From: Sequoia sempervirens
Taxonomy: Eukaryota > Streptophyta > Pinopsida > Cupressales > Cupressaceae
Direction: 5' to 3'
Length of the DNA: 64,000 nucleotides
NCBI GenBank assembly: GCA_007258455.2
Contig: VDFB02000003.1
Location: forward strand, 45,381,485 to 45,445,484
The translations under genes were made by a program, and so were the position numbers. Position 1 is the first letter of the stretch. Every line of letters starts with the position of its first letter. Below, piece after piece: positions 14,252-23,649 of the stretch. The notes below the pieces were generated by a model. That model saw only the letters and a program-made list of their open reading frames with translations. It made no database searches and was not told where the DNA came from.

Positions 14252-16948
14252 ATGTCGAAGGAGGCTCTGCACATTCTGCTTAGTACGCATAAACCCCCTG
14301 AAGACTACACTACATATCTTCGATTGTTGCAGGCCTGTATTCTCAAGAACGCGCTTTTACAAGGGAAAGAAGTCCACTCTTTCATCGCTCAGAGGCGATT
14401 CGCATTTGCTACACGCACAACTTTTTATAATAAGCTTATTCACATGTATGTCAAATTCGGAAGTTTGGTTGATGCTCGAAAAGTGTTTGACAACATGAAA
14501 GAACGAGACAGCGTCTCATGGAATACGATTATTGCAGCGTACAAAAGACATGGTAATCCTCACGAGGCAGTCACACTGTTTCACCATATGCAACGAACGG
14601 GTTTCCAACCTGATCAGTTCACATTTGCCAGCGTACTCCCAGCCTGCGCCAAAATGGGAGCTTTGGAGCAGGGTATAGACATCCATCAAAGCATAACAGA
14701 TAGAGGAATTTTGTCAGATGTTGTAGTTTCAAGTGCCCTGGTAGATATGTATGCAAAATGTGGAAGCATCGACAAAGCACGTGAAGTGTTTGACAAAATG
14801 CCTCAGAGAAATGTGGTCTCATGGACTGCAATGATTGCGGGATATGCACAAACTGGATTTGCTGAAAAGGCTTTAGAAACTTACAAGCAAATGCAATCGG
14901 TAGGTGTAAAGCCGAATTCCACAACCTTTGCCAGCATCCTCCCTGCCTGTGCCCAACTAGGAGCATTGGAACAGGGTATGGACATTCATCAAAGCATAAA
15001 AGATAGAGGAATTTTGTCAGATGTTGTAGTTGCAACTGCCCTGGTAGACATGTATGCAAAATGTGGAAACATAGACAAGGCACGTGAATTGTTTGACACA
15101 ATGCCTCAAAAAAATGTGGTCTCATGGACTGCAATGATTGCAGGATATGTACAAAATGGATTTGCTGAAAAGGCTTTAGAAACTTTCAAGCAAATGCAAT
15201 CGGCAGGTGTAAAGCCAAATTCCACAACATTTATCAACATACTCCCTGCATGTGCCAAAATAGGAACTTTGGAAGAGGGTATGGACATCCATCAAAGCAT
15301 AAAGGATAGAGGAATTTTGTTAGATGTTGTAGTTGCAACTACCCTGGTAGACATGTATGCAAAATGTGGAAGCGTAGACAAGGCATGCGAACTGTTTGAT
15401 AAAATGCCTGAAAGAAATGTGGTTTCATGGAATGCCATGATTGCAGGATATGCGCAAAATGGATTTGTTGAAAAGGTTTTAGAAACTTTCAAGCAAATGC
15501 AATTGGCAGGTGTGAAGCCAAATTCCACAACCTTTGCCAGCATCCTCCCTGCCTTTGCCAAAATGGGAGCTTTAGAACAGGCTATAGAGATCCATGAAAC
15601 TATAGTGGACAAGGGATTTTTGTCAGATAATATAGTTGGAAATGCTCTGGTAGACATGTATGCAAAATGTGGAAGCATAGACAAGGCACGTGAATTGTTT
15701 GATAAAATGCCTCAAAGAGATGTCATCTCGTGGAATACAATGATTGCAGGATATGCACAGAATGGATTTGTTGAAAAGGCTTTAGAATTTTTCAAGCAAA
15801 TGCAATTGGCAGGTGTAAAGTCAAATTCCACAACTTTTGCCAGCATCCTCCCTGCGTGTGCCAAAACGGGAGCTTTGAAACAGGGTATAGACATTCATCA
15901 AAGCATAATGGAAGGGGGATTTTTGTCAGATATTACAGTTGGAAATGCTTTAGTAAACATGTATGCAAAATGTGGAAGCATAGACAAGGCACGTGAACTG
16001 TTTGACAGAATGCCTCAAAGAGATGTCATCTCATGGAATGCAATGATTGCAGGATATGCACAAAATGGATTTTGCAAAGATGCTCTCAAATTTTTTGAAT
16101 TAATGAAACACTCTGGAACATATCCTGACATTGTAAGCTTTGCTAGTGTTCTATGTGCATGCAGCCATGCAGGTTTAGTGGATGAGGGATGTACATATTT
16201 CAATCATATGAGTAACCCCTATTGCATTACAGCTACAGCTGATCATTATGTGTGCATGGTTGACCTTCTTTCCCGTGCTGGCTATCTCGAGGACACCCTA
16301 AACTTTATCATTCAGATGCCAGTTAAACCTGTGGTGGTTGTGTGGACTTGTTTTCTTGGTGCCTGTAGATCACATATGAATATAGGTTTAGGAGTATTTA
16401 CAGCGATGCTACTTTTTGATTTGGAGCCTCAGAATGCTGCAACTTATGTTCTTCTCTCAAACATCTATGCAGAAGTGGGAAGGTGGGGTGAGGTTCAAAT
16501 GGTAAGGAAATTGATGAAAGATAGAGGAATTAAAAAGATCCCTGGATGTAGTTGGATTGAAGGCCATAAAATGGTACATGTTTTTTGTGTAGGAGACAGA
16601 TCACATCCACAGACACAGGAGATCTATGCAAAGTTGGAGAATTTGGCTTGGGAGATGAAAGCAGCAGGGTATTTTCCAGATTCAAGACATTTACCTAATG
16701 ATGTTGAAGAGGAGGAAAAAGAATTATTTCTCTGCCATCATAGTGAAAAGTTGGCGATTGCATTTGGTTTGTTGAACACGCCCTCTCGGACAACTATTAG
16801 AGTTGTTAAGAACCTTCGAGTATGTGCTGATTGCCACACTGCAATTAAATTTATCTCCAAGATTGTTGGAAGAGAAATTGTTGTGAGAGATGTGAATCGT
16901 TTCCATCATTTTAAACAGGGACAATGCTCATGTGGAAATTTTTGGTGA
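14252..16948 (+). CDS. PLS-class PPR protein with DYW-type deaminase domain
   Basis: The product is a 898-residue protein of the plant PLS pentatricopeptide repeat family. In known relatives the PPR tract reads specific RNA bases in mitochondria or plastids, and the C-terminal DYW domain deaminates cytidine to uridine. The gene is intron-less, as is usual. Visible are about 35-residue PPR motifs (repeated VDMYAKCGSIDKARELFD and VVSWTAMIAGYAQNGF), E-type motifs, a PG box (PGCSWIEG), the HSE catalytic motif (H830-E832), the CxxCH zinc site (C858-H862) and a terminal HHF...CSC cluster. The last three residues are NFW instead of DYW. The start is the first ATG in frame (14252). The open frame extends upstream to a TTG but has no earlier ATG, and no transit peptide is apparent from 14252. 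Five consecutive 303-bp units are almost identical. The call is secure at family level; the RNA target cannot be inferred. Confidence 0.93.
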   Translation: MSKEALHILLSTHKPPEDYTTYLRLLQACILKNALLQGKEVHSFIAQRRFAFATRTTFYNKLIHMYVKFGSLVDARKVFDNMKERDSVSWNTIIAAYKRHGNPHEAVTLFHHMQRTGFQPDQFTFASVLPACAKMGALEQGIDIHQSITDRGILSDVVVSSALVDMYAKCGSIDKAREVFDKMPQRNVVSWTAMIAGYAQTGFAEKALETYKQMQSVGVKPNSTTFASILPACAQLGALEQGMDIHQSIKDRGILSDVVVATALVDMYAKCGNIDKARELFDTMPQKNVVSWTAMIAGYVQNGFAEKALETFKQMQSAGVKPNSTTFINILPACAKIGTLEEGMDIHQSIKDRGILLDVVVATTLVDMYAKCGSVDKACELFDKMPERNVVSWNAMIAGYAQNGFVEKVLETFKQMQLAGVKPNSTTFASILPAFAKMGALEQAIEIHETIVDKGFLSDNIVGNALVDMYAKCGSIDKARELFDKMPQRDVISWNTMIAGYAQNGFVEKALEFFKQMQLAGVKSNSTTFASILPACAKTGALKQGIDIHQSIMEGGFLSDITVGNALVNMYAKCGSIDKARELFDRMPQRDVISWNAMIAGYAQNGFCKDALKFFELMKHSGTYPDIVSFASVLCACSHAGLVDEGCTYFNHMSNPYCITATADHYVCMVDLLSRAGYLEDTLNFIIQMPVKPVVVVWTCFLGACRSHMNIGLGVFTAMLLFDLEPQNAATYVLLSNIYAEVGRWGEVQMVRKLMKDRGIKKIPGCSWIEGHKMVHVFCVGDRSHPQTQEIYAKLENLAWEMKAAGYFPDSRHLPNDVEEEEKELFLCHHSEKLAIAFGLLNTPSRTTIRVVKNLRVCADCHTAIKFISKIVGREIVVRDVNRFHHFKQGQCSCGNFW
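14624..16138 (+). repeat. Five in-frame 303-bp PPR (P-L-S) units
   Basis: Landmarks recur at exactly 303-bp spacing. The TTT of FAS(V/I)LPACA falls at 14624, 14927, 15230, 15533 and 15836. The GTAGACATGTATGCAAAATG block falls at 14741, 15044, 15347, 15650 and 15953. Each unit is 101 codons, one P+L+S triplet (35+35+31). Units differ by few bases, far less than PPR triplets within one protein usually do. This suggests recent internal duplication or gene conversion. Confidence 0.9.
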
Positions 16949-17539
16949 TGCTAAATGGAACAATCTGAAAAATAGGCTTGCACCATGTCAGACTTGATAC
17001 TAAATGGAGCAAACTGAAACTTGCACTGTGATAATGTGCACCATGCCAAACCTGCAGTAATAATGAAGTGACAAGGTTTTGTTTTCAGTTTCCACTAAGT
17101 ATTCCTTTTTTTTTTTGGTTTCGAGTATTTGACAATCTAGACCATGCTGTTAGCTTGTAAAATTTAGCATTTGTAAAGTTTGATGTATAGAGTGCAATGC
17201 AGATCGCTGCTTATATACATCGTGGGGTATCTGTCAAAAACCTGTTCTATAATAACATGGATGTTTATTGGATTGTTTTCAGGAATCCTGCATATATATG
17301 AAATGAAAAGTTAGAGGAAGTGGAGAATGGGGCAAAAATGAAAGGTGAAAAATACTTCAAGTAAATGGAAAGATGCTTGATTAGAGGAAATGGGAGAGGA
17401 GAGCTCACACTCTACCCTCTCCATTTTGTAGATTTCTTTTGTTCGAATTAATTATATTATCTTTGCCTGTGTTAGTTTCAACATTTGAGATTGAATTATA
17501 CATTCGAAAATAAGTACGTAATTTTACATAAGTGCATAA
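16949..17539. other. 3' flank of the PPR gene
   Basis: Probable 3' untranslated region followed by spacer. Two short stretches after the stop repeat each other: CTAAATGGAACAATCTGAAA near 16951 and CTAAATGGAGCAAACTGAAA near 17001. No canonical AATAAA was seen close to the stop codon. No gene was recognised. Confidence 0.5.
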
Positions 17540-18345
17540 GGTACATGAATCGTTTGACAGAATGCCTCAAAGAGATGTCATCTCATGGAATACAATGATG
17601 GCAGGATATGCACAAAATGGATTTGTTGAAGAGTCTTCAGAATCTTTCAAGCAAATGTAATTGGCAGGTGTAAAGTCAAATTCCACAACTTTTTCCAGAT
17701 ATTATAGTTGGAAATGCTTTGGTAGACATGTATGCAAAATGTGGAAGCATAGACAAGGCACGTGAACTGTTTGACAGAATGCCTCAAAGAGATGTCTCAT
17801 GGAATGCAATGATTGCAGGATATGCACAAAATGGATTCTGCAAAGATGTTCTCAAAGTCTTTGAATTAATGAAACACTCTGGTACATATCCCGACTTTGT
17901 AAGCTTTGCTTCGGTGTGCATGGAGCCATGCATGTTTAGTAGATGAGAGATGTACATATTTCAATCATATGAGTAATCCCTATTGCATTACAGCATTATG
18001 TATGCATGGTTGACCTCCTTGCCGGTGCTGGCTATCTTGAGGATACCCTAAACTTTATCATTAAAATGCCAGCTAAACCTGTGGTGGTTGTGTGGATTTG
18101 TTTTCTTGGTGCCTGTAGATCACATATGAATGTAGGCTTAGGAGTATGCTGCTTTTTGATTTCGATCCTAAAAATGCTGCAACTAATATTCTTCTCTCAA
18201 ACATCTATGCAGAAGTGGGGCAAGGTTCAAATGGTAAGGAAATTGATGAAAGATAGAGGAATTAAAAAGATCCCTGGATATAGTTGGATTGAAGGCCATA
18301 AAATGGTACATGCTTTTTGTGCGGGAGACAAATCATATCTACAGA
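17540..18345 (+). pseudogene. Broken tandem copy of the PPR gene
   Basis: This is a partial downstream copy of 14252-16948, matching from about 15689 to 16615 of the intact gene. It begins mid-repeat without a start codon and ends before the HSE and CxxCH motifs. It has a premature TAA (CAAATGTAATTGG near 17657), several small deletions and frameshifts. About 88 bp between two TTTTGYCAG motifs are missing (junction near 17696), which suggests recombination between short repeats. No functional product is expected. It could still serve as a donor for gene conversion with the intact gene. Confidence 0.9.
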
Positions 18346-19288
18346 CATCCAGAGAATACCGTTTCTATATGTAAAAATAAAATCACAATTTATACTGTGT
18401 TGCAATCACACATTCATGTTATTACTAAATTGTGCATAATGAGATTTATAAATTAATACTAATGAGACATGGGTTTGAAGGTGGTTGGGAGAGAGCTAAA
18501 TAGACATTTTTGAAATGTTTGGAGTAACAATAGGTTTAAACAAGTGGAACTCAAAAGGATTGGGGCTATAAGAATTTTCAGAGAAACACAATGGGAGACA
18601 TCCATAGGATTAAAGAGAATATTACAATTATATTCATAACATAGTCAATTGACTACTTTATTCATGTATGGCAAACCTAACAGAATGCCGTAATGGTTAA
18701 ATTCCATCTGATCAAATAATAATTGAATAATTTTATCTTGGATACCTAGCAAATGTTGGTGAAGATTAAATTCCATATGCCACAACTAAGGTTTGTTGAC
18801 AATCTTTGATCACAACTACAATACAATTCTTGAATTTTTGTACTTGTTTTATGTCAAAATTGTATAAAGGGGATTCAATTCATAATGTTCAAAGACTTGT
18901 GAGTCATGTGCCTACAATTTTTGTTTAGCTAATTTTGTTGGGATTAACCAAGAATATAAATAAAAAACCAAGATAAATTACCACAAGATATGAGCACACA
19001 AAATAAGCCAAATGATATTATCAAAGAGTTGAGTAGAATATACATAAAATCCTTGTATATATAGGCAAAGTAGTGGAGGTAGGATGGTAGGACACAACAT
19101 TTGAGTACTTCTTCAAAAGTACAAAACTTGTGAGCTTTCTTGACAAGTGTGTGAGTAAGTGTATAATATATATCCAATAGGCGTCTCTTAAAATGAGGAC
19201 ATATTTCTCAGCCACATGAGGTGAGACAAAACTCTAAAAATCTCAAAGTGAAGACTTAAGCAATTTGAATAGGTCCATTGAGACATGT
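18346..19288. other. AT-rich spacer
   Basis: Contains no recognisable gene or element. Short open frames on the minus strand around 18944-19215 overlap one another and show no family features. Confidence 0.5.
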
Positions 19289-20652
19289 TGTTGAACATAT
19301 GTTGTCATTGATGTCAAAGGTTGTTGTTAGTTGTTGTCAAAGGGTGTCGAGGCTGTTAGATGTGAAGGTTGTCAAAGATGAATGAGATTGTATGAGTACT
19401 AGAATTGTCATTTGTCTTAATGTTTCAGAAGCATGTTGTTTATTAGTTGTGTAGGTTGTCTAATCAATCATATTCTATATTAGGTAACATACATCATAAG
19501 TTTTGTTGAGGTGTGACTGCCTTCCGATAGTTGGTGTGTATCATATGCTTATTATACCATGCCAAGTATGCAGCTAGTATGTGTGTAGTGGTTCAGAAGT
19601 TTGTGCAAGGATATCTTTTGGGTAGAGAGATTTCTCAGACAATATAAATATGGTTGGTGTTGCTTTGCGGTTTCAGATGAGAGTATGTCTACACTTGTTT
19701 TATTAGTTTCTTGAGTTTCTGGAGGATATGTTCAGTATGCAAGAAGTTTGGAGTGTCAAAAGGTTTGTCAATGTGTTCGAAGTTTAATGTGTGTGCGGTA
19801 ACGACTAGTAGCATGTAGAATTCAAATCTTGTGTGTGGTGTTAGGATAAGACTTGCTTAAGGTTCATGTGGTGGCACACGACATTGAGTTCTTTTGGGAG
19901 CAATATTTTATGAACATTTAGACCATTGTGTTACACTGTATGTAATTTGAATTTAGGTCCAGCTTATGTCATCCTGGCTCTTTGCAGATCCTTGGCCAAC
20001 ATGGAAGAGTGTTAAATATAATATCATGTCTATATTTCAAATATTCAAATGCATTGTAAGTATTGGTTGAGGTGTAAGGAATGTCAATTGTATTAGCTAT
20101 GACTAAGTGAAGTAATTTTGAGTACAAAATTGTGAAGAAAAGAGAGAGTGCCAATATCAAAAGATCGTTCTTAGTGAGAAAGAGTGTCAACAATGACTCT
20201 GATACACATCAAACTTATCTTTCAAATTTGCAAGCTTTATCATTGTATTTCAGTAGGACTGGTGTTCTACTTGTTGTATTGTTTCATCAAGGGATTGGTG
20301 TCTCTAGTAGGTTGGTTCCTACTAGCAGATTAGGGGATTGTTGTCTCTGGTAGGTTGGTGCCTACTTCAATGTGTAAAATTCACTTGTACATTCTACATT
20401 GTGAGGCTAGATTTGGACAGTAGATCCAAGCAACTATTCTCACCATGGTTTTTCCCATCTTAGGTTTCCACGTAGATCTGGTGTTCACTTTTGTGTGCCT
20501 TATGACACTATTATGTTTTGTTTATTTATGCTTCAATTGTTTATGCGGAGTTTGTAGTGAAGAACCATATAATTGTAGCAAAAGTTACAAAATTTTGAAA
20601 TTGTTTCTAGATTTAGTAATTCAACCCCCTCTTAGTAGATTGTGTGCCCTCA
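19289..20652 (+). repeat. 5' LTR of the copia element
   Basis: 1364 bp, starting TGTTGAACATATGTTGTCAT and ending ...GTGCCCTCA just before the PBS. Its first 798 bp (to 20086) align with 27135-27945. The remaining 566 bp have no counterpart in the window. Confidence 0.8.
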
Positions 20653-20654
20653 AT

Positions 20655-20666
20655 TGGTATCAAAGC
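20655..20666 (+). other. Primer binding site of copia element
   Basis: TGGTATCAAAGC, two bases after the LTR end, matches the initiator methionine tRNA complement TGGTATCAGAGC with one mismatch. Confidence 0.75.
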
Positions 20667-21465
20667 TAAGTTCCTTTGAGGAATCCTAACAACTTAAGGT
20701 AGGTTTGAGATGGCACATGAATGTTTTACCAAGAATAAAGCACCAATCTTTGATGGAGCCAATTTTGCTTTTTGGAAAGTTAGGATGGAATCCTATTCGA
20801 TGGCTCTAGGGATGGGCATTTGAATGTCAGTAGTAGAAGGATATGAGCCTCTTGAAAACCCTCTTAGGGATCTTGGGCTAGAAAGAGGGCTTGTGAACTC
20901 AATGCTAAGGAAAGGAATGCTATTTTATGTGGATTGACTAATTCTGAATTTGTGAAAGTGATGCATTGTAGAACAACAAAGGATATATGAGATAAATTGT
21001 AGATAATCTATGAAGGTGATGAGAAAGTCAAAGAGGCAAAGCTGGAAACTTACAAAGCTTAGTTTGAAGGTCTGAAGATGAGAATATTGTTACATTCATG
21101 CTCCCGATTGATGAAATTTTCAACTCTATTTGAGGTCTTGACGAAGAATTTGAAGAAAAGAATGTGGTGAAAATGGTACTTAGATCTATTCCTAAAAGGT
21201 TTGAATCTAAAGCCTCTACTATTGAAGAAGCTAAGGATTTGAATGCTTTAAAGTTGACTTAGGCTTGAAAGTGAAGATTCAACAAAGAAAGAGGCTACTT
21301 TCAGAGTGTCTATGAAGCAGGTTGATCAAGATTTTGATATTGGATCAAATTTGGAAGATGCAAATTTTGTCAGAAAATTGCAAAGAGGTTTTGGTAAGTA
21401 TAAATGCAAGTTACCTTTCAAGTGTTTCAATTGTGTTGAAGTAGGAAATTTTATGTCTATTTCTA

Positions 21466-22562
21466 GGTGAAGCCACAATAGTGGTTTACAATTCAAGTGA
21501 GGAAGGAAAACTCACACAAAACTACCCCAAAGCAAAAAAAGTGATTTTGGGGGTTCGTACGAACCTACTAGTTTAACCGAACGCATTAGGGGTTCGCTCA
21601 AACCAGTGTTCGGGCGAACCCCTTTAAATTTTGGCCACCAAAAAATAGAACAAATGCATAGCAAAGGGGGTTCGAGTGAACCCCCTTGAAGAGGTTCGCT
21701 CAAACCATGGTTCAGCCGAACCTGGTTTGAACGAACCTCTAGGGGTTCGCTCGTACCCCTAGGGGTTCATTTGAACCCCCCTTGCCCCTCATCCCCCTCC
21801 TGAGACACAAAAAATGTCTATTTTTTTACGCTTTGGAGCTCGGGTTGAGGATGAAAATGGAGAAGTCTTCAGAAACCCTTTTGGAATCGATAGTCCTCAG
21901 AACGAGCTATCCAACGAATATAATTTTTATATGTTTTGATTTTATTATGTATTTGTTTTTTTAGTTTTATTAAACATAGGTTCTTCACCGAAAATGAAGG
22001 TCTCTGCACATGTGGAAAAATAGTAGATTATCAATTTTTTTTGAAAAATATGAGTGCACCAGATATTGAAGTCCTTGATCCAACAAAAAAAAATTGAATT
22101 TCGATATATACAAAAAACGTTACATTATACAGTCATGCTATGTTTGAATTGTAATTGGTTTGACTTCAAAACTTGATTAAAGAAAAAATATTCAATAAAA
22201 ACTATCTAACCAAGTGGAAGCACTAGATATCAAAGTTACAAATCTAAATTCAAAAGAATTAGAATTTTATCCTTCATGGAAAAAAAGTTATGCATTATAC
22301 GGTGTGTCACTTTTTTAAAATGTTGTTTTTGAAAAAACTAGTTTTCATGGGGATGGAAAAAGAAGTGCAATTTGATTCCAAAAATTTTGAAAAAAATATT
22401 TTTAGAATTTGCAGACAAAATGTGATGAGACTCTAGTTTACATCATCTTCAAATTCTCACAGTTTAGCCTCTATAGGTGCCTGAATGTGAAGATTTAGTT
22501 AAAAATAATAATTTCAGTGTCCAGTTTGGCCAAAAATTGTAAACCACTATTGTGGGATCACC
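21466..22562. mobile_element. TIR element (copy 1) nested in copia gag
   Basis: Bounded by inverted ends GGTGAAGCCACAATAGTGG (left) and CCACTATTGTGGGATCACC (right), with the inverted match continuing through GTTTACAATT for about 28 bp in all. The element is 1097 bp with no transposase frame. Its right half aligns in reverse with a second copy at 61674-62645. The left part (21552-21790) is a cluster of GGTTCG/CGAACC inverted repeats. The flanking triplets CTA and CTT are not an exact target duplication. It is a non-autonomous DNA transposon of undetermined superfamily. Confidence 0.8.
21545..21790. repeat. Cluster of GGTTCG/CGAACC palindromes
   Basis: At least five short inverted repeats lie within about 240 bp. 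They include the perfect 14-bp palindrome GGTTCGTACGAACC (21552-21565) and the perfect stem GGGGGTTCGAGTGAACCCCC (21666-21685). Other GGTTCGCTC, GGTTTGAACGAACC and GGGGTTCATTTGAACCCC motifs follow. The cluster is GC-richer than its surroundings and would fold readily as single strand. Confidence 0.8.
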
Positions 22563-23649
22563 CTTCCCCATAATAATACTAACAATGCTAAGCAAAAGAA
22601 TGGAAAGATATCATTCCTGAGAAAGTTTAAAGGTTAGAGGAAACATAAGAGTTTCTACAACAATGAGGACGAAGATTAATCCAGTGAAGAAGATGTCTGG
22701 GAAGATGAAAAAGAAAAGGTCAAGTATTCATGGCTTTTGAGTCTACCAAAGAAGATGTAGAAATGGGTTCCAGAAACAATGAAGAAGAGGTAGTTCTTAT
22801 AGAAGAATTGATGTGTGCTAGAAAGGAAATCAAAGGCCTGAAGAACAAAATTGTAGAAAAAGCGAGAGCTAAAGAAGAGATATCTCAGGAATTAAAGAAA
22901 GTACATAAAAGATGATTGTTGATCTAAAGACCTAGACAAAAGAGGAAAAAAGGATTGAAGAAGTTTTGACTAAAAAGTTGCTATGAAGAGATAAATACTA
23001 TGAGAAATTGGAAGAAAAAATTGTGACAATAAGAAAAAATCTTGAGAAAGTGAACTAGCAATTGCAGATGAAGTTTGGTAAGAGTATTGAAACCCCAGAT
23101 TAGATTTTGGGAAGTCAAAGAGCTTCGCATGTCAAAACCGGAATAGGTTTGATGATCAAAAGAAGGTGATAAAACTATCCAAGAAGACTACTAAGGCAAG
23201 TCTAGAAGTGATAGGCTTCAAAAGTTCAAAGTCTAAAATAACCATGGTGAGTGATGAAAGAATGACACACAATGATGGCTTTATTCAAGTGTAGAACAAA
23301 AGAAGCAGATCCAGAAGACATGGGCACACCACCAGGTTAAATTTTCCTTTCTCTGGCTATTGTTTCAATTGCAATAATTTTGGACATAAGGCTATGGACT
23401 GTAGAAAAATTTTGGTAAGAAGAAATAAGATTGTAAGCAATAATGCATAATTTGCACCTCTATACAATTTAATATCATTTGTTTCAAGTGAAACATTTTT
23501 GGACACATTGCAAGGAATTGTAGAAGAAATTTTGTGATCCCTTCACTACCAAAAAGTGGAAGAAAAGGATCAAAAAGAAGAAATCATAAATTAGAAAAGG
23601 TCTGGAAGAAGGTTCCTAAAGAGAAGAAGTCAAAAATTCAATGATTTCC

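Larger units (their letters stand above)
20710..23530 (+). pseudogene. copia gag remnant, split by a TIR element
   Basis: From ATG 20710 the frame reads like a copia gag N terminus (MAHECFTKNKAPIFDG, then FAFWKVRMESYSMALG), with several stops and frameshifts. Zinc-knuckle traces appear at three places. The first is KCFNC near 21420, cut off by the inserted element at 21466. The second is a complete CFNCNNFGHKAMDC near 23355-23400. The third is CFKxNIFGHIARNC near 23475-23525, with a stop in it. Gag packages element RNA in virus-like particles in the cytoplasm; this copy cannot encode a working one. The part after the insertion (22563 onward) is lysine- and glutamate-rich, as in the gag C-terminal region. 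Confidence 0.7.

Noticed and set aside
14619..16203. Minus-strand open frames opposite the PPR gene
   Set aside because: They repeat with the 303-bp period of the PPR units and are antisense shadows of the coding strand.
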